Below, piece after piece: positions 27,898-35,086 of a stretch of DNA of 64,000 bases. The notes below the pieces were generated by a model. That model saw nothing but the letters and a program-made list of their open reading frames with translations, was not told the origin of the DNA and ran no database searches. Origin of the DNA: UBA10649 sp965227045 (GTDB taxonomy: Bacteria; Actinomycetota; Actinomycetes; S36-B12); contig OZ245718.1 in assembly GCA_965227045.1 (NCBI GenBank), positions 496,001 through 560,000 on the forward strand, read 5' to 3'. Numbering within the stretch: position 1 is the first letter of the stretch; each line of letters begins with the position of its first letter. The position numbers and the translations under genes were made by a program.

Positions 27898-28458
27898 TCA
27901 GCAGGACCCACCGCTGCCGAAGTCCTGGACCCAGTACTCCGAGTAACGCGTTCCCTTGGAGTCCGCGTGGCCGACGCCGAGGTGAGTGAAGCGATCACTG
28001 ATGATGTTGGCGTAGTGACCAGGGGAATGCACCCAGCCGTTCATCACGCGGCGAACGGACGGTTGGCCCGCCGCGATGTTCTCTCCGAGCGATCGGAACT
28101 GGTATCCCTCCGCAGCGATGCGGTCCGCGGGATCACTCCCGTCGGGACCGGTGTGGTCAAAGTGTCCGGTCCTCGCCATTGACTTCGCGTACTTCTGCGC
28201 AGCGCGACTGAGTGAGGAGCACAGCGATAGGGGAGGGACGCCGACCTTGGCGCGCTCCGTGTTCACCGAAGCCAGCATGCGCACCTGCCACGAAGGACGC
28301 TCCGCCGACGGGCTGACTGTCGGGTGCGGGACCTGAACGGAGCGACTGCCTTCGACGACGTTTTCGGGTGACGCCGATGCCAAAGGCGCCCCTGCGAGAC
28401 CGCATATCACCGCGACCGTGATCAGGACTCCCGCGATCGCTCGTGTTCGCATTGTCAT
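27898..28458 (-). CDS. Secreted CAP-domain protein
   Basis: A 186-residue secreted protein: signal peptide of about 31 residues (ending ASAS), a short linker, and a CAP domain from MLASVNTERAKVGVPPL. It shares with the protein at 23105-23875 the SLCSSLSRAAQKYAKSMA block, the HTGPDGSDPADRI loop, LGENIAAGQPSV, and the ending YWVQDFGSGGSC, including both Cys. The paralogue differs mainly in having an extra PKD-like domain. ATG at 28458 is chosen because GAGAGGTG lies about 5-12 bases upstream; the Met two codons later is an alternative. Confidence 0.88.
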   Translation of the reverse strand: MTMRTRAIAGVLITVAVICGLAGAPLASASPENVVEGSRSVQVPHPTVSPSAERPSWQVRMLASVNTERAKVGVPPLSLCSSLSRAAQKYAKSMARTGHFDHTGPDGSDPADRIAAEGYQFRSLGENIAAGQPSVRRVMNGWVHSPGHYANIISDRFTHLGVGHADSKGTRYSEYWVQDFGSGGSC

Positions 28459-28543
28459 GCGGTGCACCTCTCGTCGACGGCTCACTCTGCCTGTTCCCCG
28501 TCGGCGGGGCAGTGAAACACCTGACCGGCGATCGCGCGAGCGG

Positions 28544-29422
28544 TCACGTGATGGGGGTTTCGAGGTGTGGCCGGTCGGCGTCCCGTCTGCCGGTTCGCTC
28601 CGCTGCGGCACCAGCCACGACGACGAAGGCGATGCCCACGAGTTGGGGCAGGTGCGGTGACTGGTGCAGCACGATCGCGCCGATGACGAGGGCAATGGCG
28701 GGTTCGAGCGCCATGAGGGTGCCGAACGCGGCTTTGGTGAGTCGCCGTAACGCGTAGAGCTCGAAGGTCCATGGGATGACGGGCAGGAGCAGCGCCGCGA
28801 GGAGTGCGATCGCGATGACCTGAAGGTTTATGTGGCCCCACGCCTGGGGGAGTCCGACGATGGCGGCCACGAGCGCGGCGACGGGCAGGGATATTGCCAG
28901 TCCGTCCAGGCCGGCGAACCTGTCACCGACATGCTGAGTGATGACGATGTAGAGAGCCCAGCCGACGCCTGCGATCGCGGCGAAGGCGATGCCGACGACG
29001 TTCGCCGTGCCGACCCACGGCTCGGTGAGGAGCACGACGCCGACGAGCGCGAGCCCGGGCCAGACCAGTCCGCGGACCCTTCCGCTGCTGATCGCGGCGA
29101 CGGTGAGCGGTCCGAGGAACTCGATCGCGACAGCGGTTCCCAGTGGTAGCCGGTCGATTGCCTCGAGGAAGGCCAGCGTCATCACCGCGGAGACGACTCC
29201 CAGGAGCACGGGTGCGCGAAGTTCGCGAAGCGTCCAGGTCCAGTAGCGGGGTCGGGCGATGAGAATGAAGGCGAGCGCGCCGAACGTCAGCCGTAGCCAT
29301 GCCGTTCCGGCGACCCCAATGTCGTCGAACAAGTACACGGAGATCGCTGCGCCGACCTGCACCGACAGCATTGCGACGACGGCCAGGGACCACGCTGGCG
29401 CGCGATCTATTGGGGCTGCCAC
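28544..29422 (-). CDS. EamA/DMT-family exporter (RhtA-like)
   Basis: A 292-residue membrane protein with ten hydrophobic segments in two EamA repeats. It probably exports amino acids or other small metabolites. Diagnostic stretches are TAWLRLTFGALAFILIARPR in the first repeat, FLEAIDRLPLGTAVAIEFLGPL, and the second-repeat segment ELYALRRLTKAAFGTLMALEPAIALVIGAIVL. These resemble the threonine/homoserine exporter RhtA. It is divergently transcribed from an XRE-cupin regulator with only 39 bases between starts. The shared promoter contains an inverted repeat, so it is very likely under that regulator's control. Confidence 0.88.
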   Translation of the reverse strand: MAAPIDRAPAWSLAVVAMLSVQVGAAISVYLFDDIGVAGTAWLRLTFGALAFILIARPRYWTWTLRELRAPVLLGVVSAVMTLAFLEAIDRLPLGTAVAIEFLGPLTVAAISSGRVRGLVWPGLALVGVVLLTEPWVGTANVVGIAFAAIAGVGWALYIVITQHVGDRFAGLDGLAISLPVAALVAAIVGLPQAWGHINLQVIAIALLAALLLPVIPWTFELYALRRLTKAAFGTLMALEPAIALVIGAIVLHQSPHLPQLVGIAFVVVAGAAAERTGRRDADRPHLETPIT

Positions 29423-29423
29423 A

Positions 29424-29445
29424 ATAGGGCAATATACTGCACTAT
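29424..29445. promoter_or_regulatory. Operator inside the EamA/XRE divergent promoter
   Basis: ATAGGGCA and TGCACTAT form an 8-6-8 inverted repeat with one mismatch. Its centre carries overlapping -10 elements: TATACT (29433-29438) for the rightward gene and TATATT (complement of 29431-29436) for the leftward gene. One bound regulator dimer could block both. Confidence 0.6.
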
Positions 29446-29461
29446 CTGAGAAGGGGGACCA

Positions 29462-30055
29462 GTGTCCATCGACGCCCTTGCTGAGCAGCTGCCAGCCGTG
29501 GTCGCTGGCCGTGTGCGGCTCGCGCGAACCGGTCGCGGGTGGACCTTGGACCAGTTGGCGGAGGCCAGCGGTGTCAGTCGCAGGATGGTCGTCAACATTG
29601 AGTCCGCAGCCAGCAACGCGAGTATCGCCACGCTGCTTCGGCTCGCCACAGCTCTGGGAGTCAGCCTCGCCGATCTCGTTGCGGCAGCGCCGGCGGGAGC
29701 ATCGACGATCACGAAAGCCGCGATGCGAGAGCCGCTGTGGCGCGGGGACCGCGGGGGATCGGCCGTCCTCGTAGCCTCGGCCAACGTCCCTGAGATGTTC
29801 GAGCTGTGGGACTGGACGCTCGGTCCAGGCGACCGCTACGAGTCAGCAGCACACACGCCAGGAACGCACGAGCTGATCCACGTCCGTTCCGGTCGACTCC
29901 AATTGGTCACCGGCGAGGTGTCCCGCGAGCTGCGCGCAGGCGATGCAGCGAGTTTTGCGGCGGACGTCGCCCACGCCTACGCCAACACGGGGCGGCATCC
30001 GACGCGCTTCACGATGACCGTTCTCGAACCCGTTACCGCCGCGACCGAGGGCTAG
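29462..30055 (+). CDS. XRE-family HTH regulator with cupin domain
   Basis: A 197-residue one-component regulator. The N-terminal helix-turn-helix spans about residues 15-70 (GRGWTLDQLAEASGVSRRMVVNIESAASNASIATLLRLATAL). The C-terminal cupin barrel contains WDWTLGPGDRYESAAHTPGTHELIHVRSGRL and AGDAASFAADVAHAYANTG, likely the ligand-binding site. Such proteins often repress a divergent exporter and release it when an exported metabolite binds. GTG at 29462 follows an AAGGGGGA ribosome-binding sequence. The operator in its own promoter suggests autoregulation. Confidence 0.9.
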   Translation: MSIDALAEQLPAVVAGRVRLARTGRGWTLDQLAEASGVSRRMVVNIESAASNASIATLLRLATALGVSLADLVAAAPAGASTITKAAMREPLWRGDRGGSAVLVASANVPEMFELWDWTLGPGDRYESAAHTPGTHELIHVRSGRLQLVTGEVSRELRAGDAASFAADVAHAYANTGRHPTRFTMTVLEPVTAATEG

Positions 30056-30064
30056 CCGACGCGT

Positions 30065-30076
30065 TACCGTCCGCAC
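30065..30076 (+). promoter_or_regulatory. Leaderless promoter of a 29-residue peptide gene
   Basis: TACCGT ends exactly 6 bases before an ATG at 30077, the same arrangement seen at many larger genes in the window. It is the main reason for calling the short gene. Confidence 0.5.
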
Positions 30077-30166
30077 ATGATCTTCACTCTCGTCGTCATT
30101 GGCTGCGTGCTCATCTTCGTCATCGGCGCGATCGCGTGGAAGTCAATGCGCGGACGCAACGGGTAA
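30077..30166 (+). CDS. Small single-pass membrane peptide, 29 residues
   Basis: A 29-codon open frame, MIFTLVVIGCVLIFVIGAIAW followed by KSMRGRNG. It reads as a single hydrophobic helix of about 20 residues and a short basic tail, which would place the C-terminus in the cytoplasm. It starts 6 bases after a TACCGT promoter hexamer and has no Shine-Dalgarno sequence. It lies between the cupin regulator and a convergent repeat protein gene. No family is recognised. Small membrane peptides of this form often modulate transporters, and the nearby EamA exporter is a possible partner, but that is a guess. Confidence 0.5.
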   Translation: MIFTLVVIGCVLIFVIGAIAWKSMRGRNG

Positions 30167-30171
30167 CCGTG

Positions 30172-30861
30172 TCAGTTCTGGCGGCAGGGGTGCGGGCCGT
30201 TCTTCCCGTCGGGGCAGACAGCGTTCTGCCAATTGACGTCCCGCACGATTGTGTCCCACAGGATCGAGCCACGGAGGTTCGCTTCGGTGAGGTTCGCCGA
30301 GCTGAGATCCGCGCCGGTGAGATTCGAGTTGAGGATGAATGCCCTGTTGAGGTTCGCCGAGCTCAGGTCCGCGTCGGTGAAGTCTGTTTTGACGGCAGTC
30401 GCGCGGTCGAGGTTCGCGCCGGTGAGCTTCGCTGAGCTGAGGTCCGCGTCGGTGAGATTCGCTCTGCTCAGGTCCGCGCCAGCCAGGTTCACGCCCGAGC
30501 ACAGCGGTGCGCAGGCCGGCGTGCCGTGCAGTTCGATGCTGTCCTTGCCGGGGCCGCCGCTCAAGACGTCGTCGCCGGTGTCTTCGCCCTTGACGGTGTC
30601 CCCATACAAGGTGTCCTTGCCGGGGCCGCCGCGGAGCTCGTCATCTCCACCCATGCCGATCAGCACGTCTGAGCCGCCGCGCCCGCAGATCACGTCATCG
30701 CCGGCAGTGCCACGCAGCACGTCATCACCCTTGGTCCCGGTGATCGTGCACGGCTTCTTCGACGACTCGGCCGCCGACGCCACCGCGGGCTGCAGCGCGA
30801 CCAGGCTCGATGCCACAACGAAAGCGGACACGGCAGTGATGAGCATGCCAGGGCGGGCCAT
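30172..30861 (-). CDS. Secreted protein with RTX-like and pentapeptide repeats
   Basis: A 229-residue exported protein combining two repeat types. Residues 1-30 are a signal peptide. Residues about 40-112 contain GTKGDDVLRG, GTAGDDVICG, GRGGSDVLIG, GMGGDDELRG and GGPGKDTLYG, the calcium-binding nonapeptide type (RTX). Residues about 120-205 are pentapeptide repeats, for example ADLSRANLTDADLSSAKL, which build a right-handed square helix. Five Cys, two in CAPLC, may stabilise it. Pentapeptide proteins can mimic DNA, but secretion argues against gyrase binding; a surface or adhesive role is more likely. The two repeat types in one short protein are uncommon. Confidence 0.85.
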   Translation of the reverse strand: MARPGMLITAVSAFVVASSLVALQPAVASAAESSKKPCTITGTKGDDVLRGTAGDDVICGRGGSDVLIGMGGDDELRGGPGKDTLYGDTVKGEDTGDDVLSGGPGKDSIELHGTPACAPLCSGVNLAGADLSRANLTDADLSSAKLTGANLDRATAVKTDFTDADLSSANLNRAFILNSNLTGADLSSANLTEANLRGSILWDTIVRDVNWQNAVCPDGKNGPHPCRQN

Positions 30862-30936
30862 GAGTAGATACCTGTCGTTGGAAGCCGCTAATCGGCCCGC
30901 GTGAGGTGATTATGCCCTCGTCCGCCTGCGGCTAAA

Positions 30937-30952
30937 CCAACCTGGTGGTTGG
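30937..30952. repeat. Small hairpin in the 30862-31112 intergenic region
   Basis: CCAACC-TGGT-GGTTGG forms a 6-bp stem with a 4-base loop. The rest of this 251-base gap holds no gene I can support: a short open frame on the minus strand has no recognisable domain, signal or ribosome-binding site. Confidence 0.3.
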
Positions 30953-31112
30953 AGTCAGGACGGGTAGAACTCTCGGTGGATAACTGGTACGGACGGGAGT
31001 TGCTGGGGCGGGAGTAGCCCTGCTTTGGTGCGTCGCCGGCGGTCGCCTCGTTTGTCGAGCCCGTGTAGGCGGTCTGATTGCGTTTCCCTCGAAAGTCGAC
31101 AACTCTCCAGAG

Positions 31113-31664
31113 ATGGAGTTCTTCTGTTACCACCGAGATCGACCGGGATCCTCGGCGTTGAGGGCCGAAACCGTTGAGCGCCACTGGTCATACATGGACC
31201 GGTTCGCTCGAACGATGATCGCTCGCGGACCGACCTTCTGCGAAGACGGGACCCTGAGCGGAAGCGTCCATATCCTCGATCTGGAGAGTCCCAGCGCCGC
31301 TCGAGCTTTTGCCTTTGACGAACCTGGCTACCAGCTCGGCGCTTACCGCGACGTGATGGTGCGCCGGTGGAGCAACAGCCTGGGACGCACTATGTGGGAT
31401 TTCAGAACGCCGCTGACTATCTCCAACGCCTATCTCGTCATTGGATTCAGCGTGGACACGGCGGCATCCGACCCGGAGTTAGCGTCAGAGAAGAGCAGCC
31501 TCATCGCGGCGGGGCCGCTGTTGTCTGACGACGGTTCGCTCGTTCTCGGTGCCGCGGTTCTGCTTGAGGCAGTAGGCGCCGATCACGCACGAGGAGTCCT
31601 TTCGGCGGACCGCTACACAGCTGTGGAGGTTCATAGGTGGCGGCCAGGCGGTCGCCCGACCTAG
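31113..31664 (+). CDS. YciI-family protein
   Basis: A 183-residue protein whose first half matches the YCII-like fold: EFFCYHRDRPGS, then ERHWSYMDRFARTMIARGPTF, GSVHILDLESPSAARAFAFDEPGYQLGAYRDVMVRRW. The second half looks like a degenerate repeat of the same fold. Some YCII proteins dehalogenate chlorinated muconolactones, others sense or bind small molecules, and most have no known function. No clear Shine-Dalgarno sequence or promoter hexamer lies upstream of ATG 31113, so the start is less sure. The gene stands alone between the repeat protein and the SnoaL-like gene. Confidence 0.8.
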   Translation: MEFFCYHRDRPGSSALRAETVERHWSYMDRFARTMIARGPTFCEDGTLSGSVHILDLESPSAARAFAFDEPGYQLGAYRDVMVRRWSNSLGRTMWDFRTPLTISNAYLVIGFSVDTAASDPELASEKSSLIAAGPLLSDDGSLVLGAAVLLEAVGADHARGVLSADRYTAVEVHRWRPGGRPT

Positions 31665-31668
31665 ATTC

Positions 31669-31698
31669 CGGGAGTTCCTGCATCTAACGCAACTCCCG
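31669..31698 (+). terminator. Probable terminator after the YciI-family gene
   Basis: CGGGAGTT and AACTCCCG form an 8-bp stem with a 14-base loop, starting 5 bases after the stop codon. A weak T-run (CGTTT) follows. It also lies between two convergent genes and could serve both. Confidence 0.45.
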
Positions 31699-31712
31699 AT
31701 CGTTTAACGCCG

Positions 31713-31726
31713 ATAATGTGCATTAT
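31713..31726. repeat. AT-rich 6-2-6 inverted repeat
   Basis: ATAATG-TG-CATTAT is a small palindrome in the gap between convergent genes. It stands out by base composition. It may be a protein-binding site or part of a terminator; nothing else identifies it. Confidence 0.3.
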
Positions 31727-31776
31727 GACATTCCGGTAGTTTCTCACGGAAGGACGACGGCTCCCCGTGGGCGCAC

Positions 31777-32178
31777 CTACTGCCTGTCAGTCCTAAGGCG
31801 AGCGAGCAGCTCACGGTTGTCGGCAGAGCTGGACGCTTCGGTGATCAGACCGTTCACCACGCGGTAGATGACGAACTCGGCAACATTCGCATGCCACCGG
31901 GTTGGTGACACCCCACCGAACATGCCGAGATGGGTTCCGCTGCCGCGAAGGTGCGCGGCGATTCGGTCGTCCTCGACGACCAGTTGGATCCGCCGCCATT
32001 GCCAGTCAGGAAAGCCGAGGAAGAGATCCGCCAGATCGGCGATCCAGGAGTCCACTCCACCGGGCAGGTGTGCCCGCCGCACCGACGGATCGATGAACGT
32101 CCGGATCGCCCCGAGGTCATGACGGTTGCATGTGTCGAGGTATTCCGCGAACCAATCGCGCATCTCCCTTGCCTCCAC
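31777..32178 (-). CDS. SnoaL-like / NTF2-fold protein
   Basis: A 133-residue protein of the SnoaL-like polyketide-cyclase fold, with FAEYLDTCNRHDLGAIRTFIDPSVRRH-like N-terminal helices and the beta core FPDWQWRRIQLVVEDDRIAAHLRGSGTH. The family includes cyclases, isomerases and hydrolases using a conical ligand pocket. A GTG start is chosen because GATAAT lies exactly 6 bases upstream, giving a leaderless message; ATG five codons later is an alternative. It follows the patatin-like gene and may be cotranscribed as well as separately transcribed. Confidence 0.82.
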   Translation of the reverse strand: MEAREMRDWFAEYLDTCNRHDLGAIRTFIDPSVRRAHLPGGVDSWIADLADLFLGFPDWQWRRIQLVVEDDRIAAHLRGSGTHLGMFGGVSPTRWHANVAEFVIYRVVNGLITEASSSADNRELLARLRTDRQ

Positions 32179-32190
32179 GTGCTCATTATC
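32179..32190 (-). promoter_or_regulatory. Leaderless promoter of SnoaL-like gene
   Basis: On the minus strand GATAAT, one base off the TATAAT consensus, ends 6 bases before the GTG at 32178. The hexamer overlaps the end of the patatin-like gene. Confidence 0.5.
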
Positions 32191-33121
32191 GAGTCGTCGG
32201 CACGTCAGTGACGTCTCCCCAGAACGTCATCAGGTGCTCAGCTAGGTTTCTGCCCTGCTCGTAGCCTCCCCGCGCGGCCTGCGGCCGCGTCGACGGGTCG
32301 AGTGCATTGGCGTTGAACACGTCGCCCGCACCGGCGTCAGGAAAGACAGTCTCGACAGCGCTGCCGTCGGCGCGCAGTTCGGCAACCTGGGTCGCGAGGT
32401 CCAATCCCCATGCCACGGGCGTCCGAGACCTGCCGCTAAATGGGTCCAGAACCAGTACTAGGCGGTAGCCGCTCGCGAGGTCGGCGTTCGAACTGCGCCG
32501 GTAGCCTCCATTGAGGTAACGGTCGTCGCCGATTCGGTACGGACTCATCGCTGACGTGCTGGCGGCGACCGCGTCGATCAGCTCGACTCCGCTGTGGCGA
32601 TGGAACACCACAGGCTCGCCGGTACCGGCATTCACGGCCGGGATGAGCACTGCCTGTTGGGGCCACTCATGGCTCGGCAGCCGCGCCGCGACAACGTTGC
32701 GCCAGTGCGTCGGGTCGTCGGTGGTGGCCAAGGCGAGAGCCGCTGCTCCCATTCCGCGACGCATGTCTGCGGCGTCCTCCGCGGCTTCGATGATGCGATC
32801 GGACCATGCCATGTAGTCCGCGCCCGAGACGTGTGGAGCTGCTCCCCTGCGCTGCGTGCCGCCCCCGGACTGAGGCGGATGCACTTCGGCGATGATGGCG
32901 TTGTAGATGTCGGACGGTTGCACGCCGCTGGTGATCTGCGCCGCCACCGTCGACCCTGCCGACGTCCCGATGATGAGGTCGGCCATGGTCACGTCGACCC
33001 CGCTCTCGCAGAGCCCGGCTATGAGACCGAGTTGCCAGGCGTTGCCGGCCGCTCCGGCTCCTGCGAGAACCAGGGCTGTGTTGGACAGCGTGGAGGACGA
33101 GACTTGATGAGCTTGATTCAT
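32186..33121 (-). CDS. Patatin-like protein with altered catalytic dyad
   Basis: A 311-residue member of the bacterial patatin-like (RssA-type) family. The oxyanion loop is LAGAGAAGNAW (residues 19-29) and the nucleophile elbow is IGTSAGS with Ser54. Where the dyad Asp normally sits in a DGG motif, this protein has RYLNGGYRRSSNADLASG with Asn204 (codon AAT). Without Asp the Ser would be poorly activated, so the protein may be a lipid binder or a slow esterase; Asp199 or Asp200 nearby could compensate. There is no signal peptide. It follows the unknown 348-residue protein gene by 120 bases on the same strand. Confidence 0.85.
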   Translation of the reverse strand: MNQAHQVSSSTLSNTALVLAGAGAAGNAWQLGLIAGLCESGVDVTMADLIIGTSAGSTVAAQITSGVQPSDIYNAIIAEVHPPQSGGGTQRRGAAPHVSGADYMAWSDRIIEAAEDAADMRRGMGAAALALATTDDPTHWRNVVAARLPSHEWPQQAVLIPAVNAGTGEPVVFHRHSGVELIDAVAASTSAMSPYRIGDDRYLNGGYRRSSNADLASGYRLVLVLDPFSGRSRTPVAWGLDLATQVAELRADGSAVETVFPDAGAGDVFNANALDPSTRPQAARGGYEQGRNLAEHLMTFWGDVTDVPTTR

Positions 33122-33241
33122 AGTCGTTGCCTTCTGAGAGAGCGTGTAGCGCTCCCCGCGACGGCTACGTCAGTCGCGCGATCGTGAACTCACAGGAGCG
33201 CCCGGAATGGACAGTGTGTGCATCGGGCTCACCTCCTCGAG

Positions 33242-34288
33242 TCATGTCACGTTCTCCGCGAACGTTACCGGCCTGCGGGTCGCCCACGCGCGCAGACCGG
33301 GAAGGCAGTCGACAAAGGCCTTGATCTCCTGCAGGTACTGCTGGGACCTGACGGGTCCCCCGGTCATGACCGGTCGCCCGACGGTTTGCACGCGCATGGT
33401 GGTTGGGGCTGTGGTCAGGAGTGCCACATGGTTGGCGAGCCGGCAGTGCGTCGCCGTGATCTGCAGGACGCCGGAGTCATCTGGCAGAAGCGCGGTTGCC
33501 AGCAACCAGGCGAACGCCTCCCCCGTGGTCGCGCGCCGCCCGAGGTGATTGGCGGGAGCTGCGCCCATGAACACTGCGACACCGGCTTGATCTGCCGCCT
33601 GCACTAGGCCAGGAGCCCCGGTCGACGACCACTCCCCTGGGCCGAAACCGAAGGCGCGCTCCATCCCGTACGCCAATGCTGCCTGCTCGGAATCCTCGGG
33701 GGCGCCCAGTGCGCGCGCCCGGTCTCTCTCGTCCGGCGACGTCTGACGCTCGCTCGCGAGTGCGACGACCATCTCCGCGGTTATCAGGCCCCGCGCGAGG
33801 AGATCAGCCGCGTATGCCGGCCTGGCGAGATTCGCGCGGAGGAGTCCCCCGATGGGCATGACGACGGTGAACTGTCCTTGCGGAGTCGGAGCTGAGGTCA
33901 TCGACCAGTCGTGCGCGATGCTCATGATCAGCTCAGCGGTGTCCGTGGGAAACAACTCGACCGACGTGGGCATCGCGTCGCGTTCCGCACCGATTCGTAG
34001 ATCCCACGACGACGCGTCCGACACGATCGTTCCGACACTGTCGACCCGGTGGGCGTGCTTGTGACTATCCGCGAGCAGTCGGGTCCACCGCTCAATGATC
34101 CGCCGCAGTTGGCTGCGCTCATCATCCGACTCCAGAACAGCGAGGACCTTCTCTGCATGGTCGACGATCTCCGGGAGTCCACCATCTGGAGAGAACGTCC
34201 TACGGAGTTGGCGGACCTTCGCGTCGTGAAGGACAGCAGCAATCGTAGGCTCGGCGTCGTCAGCCGACTCAAGGCCGGGAAGGCTCAC
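33242..34288 (-). CDS. Unknown protein coupled to a glycosyltransferase
   Basis: A 348-residue protein I do not recognise. There is no signal peptide and no strong membrane segment. The N-terminal third is helical and charged (VLHDAKVRQLRR, DERSQLRRIIERWTRLLADS). The middle includes FPTDTAELIMSIAHDWSM and VVMPIGGLLRANLARPAYAADLLARG. The C-terminal half has ERAFGFGPGEWSSTG, VFMGAAPANHLGRRATTGEAFAWLLATALLPDD, and TVGRPVMTGGPVRSQQYLQEIKAFVD. Its GTG start overlaps the stop of the upstream glycosyltransferase (GTGA), so the two are probably made together. Context suggests a role in making or binding a glycosylated or methylated product, but no function is claimed. Confidence 0.75.
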   Translation of the reverse strand: MSLPGLESADDAEPTIAAVLHDAKVRQLRRTFSPDGGLPEIVDHAEKVLAVLESDDERSQLRRIIERWTRLLADSHKHAHRVDSVGTIVSDASSWDLRIGAERDAMPTSVELFPTDTAELIMSIAHDWSMTSAPTPQGQFTVVMPIGGLLRANLARPAYAADLLARGLITAEMVVALASERQTSPDERDRARALGAPEDSEQAALAYGMERAFGFGPGEWSSTGAPGLVQAADQAGVAVFMGAAPANHLGRRATTGEAFAWLLATALLPDDSGVLQITATHCRLANHVALLTTAPTTMRVQTVGRPVMTGGPVRSQQYLQEIKAFVDCLPGLRAWATRRPVTFAENVT

Positions 34289-35031
34289 ACCCGCACCTCA
34301 TCTGCTGCGGACCGGCGAGCGTATTCGGACTTCAGGTCGTCGAGTTCGTCGAACGAATAGCCGAACAGAAGGCCACGGTCGTATGCCGTGCCGTGGTTCC
34401 ACTGGCAGGTGGGATCGAGCCGCGTGTAGGTGCGCGCACGCTCGATCCGGCGATGCAGCGTGTTCCAGCCCGTGTGGACGAACCTGACCCGTTCATCGGT
34501 CGTGATCCGACCGCGTTCCTCGGTGATGCGAGGGAGGAGGTTGTGCATCGGCTGGGCCGCGACCAGCCCCGGATAGTGCCGCAGCACGACCGCGTTCATG
34601 CTCGAGGCACTGCTCATCAATGGCACCATCTGCGGGTAGTCGGAGTCATTCCACGTCGAGACTCGCGGGAATCTCACCGCGCTCACCTCGGCAGGTTGCT
34701 CTGCGAGGACGCCCCGGAGCGATTCCGCGCCCTCGAGGTACTCGTCGTCATCGAGCCTGATCAGCCAGTCCGGATTCGCGTTGTCGGCCAGCCGGTACAG
34801 CGTGTCCAGCAACGTGGCTTCGGGAATCATCCAGTCGACATTCGGGCCGCTCGGCGCCGGCATCGACACGACGTCCCGCACGACGTGATGTGCGCGCGCG
34901 ATATCGAGGGTGTCGTCGTCGCTGCGGTCGTCAACGACGACAACTGCGTCGCAGTACGTCGACATGGCGTCGAGTGTCGACTGCAGTTCCGACGCGGAAT
35001 TGCGCACAAGCATCATGCCAATCAGACGCAT
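34285..35031 (-). CDS. Glycosyltransferase family 2-like protein
   Basis: A 248-residue putative sugar transferase. It begins MRLIGMMLVRNSASELQSTLDAM, followed by AVVVVDDRSDDDTLDIAR and later DWLIRLDDDEYLEGAESLRG, giving the nucleotide-binding Asp and the DxD-type metal motif. HTGWNTLHRRIERARTYTRLDP near the end resembles other small GT2 proteins. No membrane helix is seen. Donor and acceptor are unknown. A short frame on the same strand, with GGAGGT and ATG at 35058, encodes MAVEHGERACV and ends inside the start region of this gene, so it could couple translation. It sits between a methyltransferase and the unknown protein. Confidence 0.82.
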   Translation of the reverse strand: MRLIGMMLVRNSASELQSTLDAMSTYCDAVVVVDDRSDDDTLDIARAHHVVRDVVSMPAPSGPNVDWMIPEATLLDTLYRLADNANPDWLIRLDDDEYLEGAESLRGVLAEQPAEVSAVRFPRVSTWNDSDYPQMVPLMSSASSMNAVVLRHYPGLVAAQPMHNLLPRITEERGRITTDERVRFVHTGWNTLHRRIERARTYTRLDPTCQWNHGTAYDRGLLFGYSFDELDDLKSEYARRSAADEVRV

Positions 35032-35086
35032 GCGCGCTCGCCGTGCTCGACTGCCATGAAGGAAACCTCCCACACGGCCGTAGTGG

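Noticed and set aside
30888..31184. A 98-codon minus-strand frame in the gap before the YciI-family gene
   Set aside because: It overlaps the start of the YciI-family gene, has low complexity, no ribosome site and no family resemblance.
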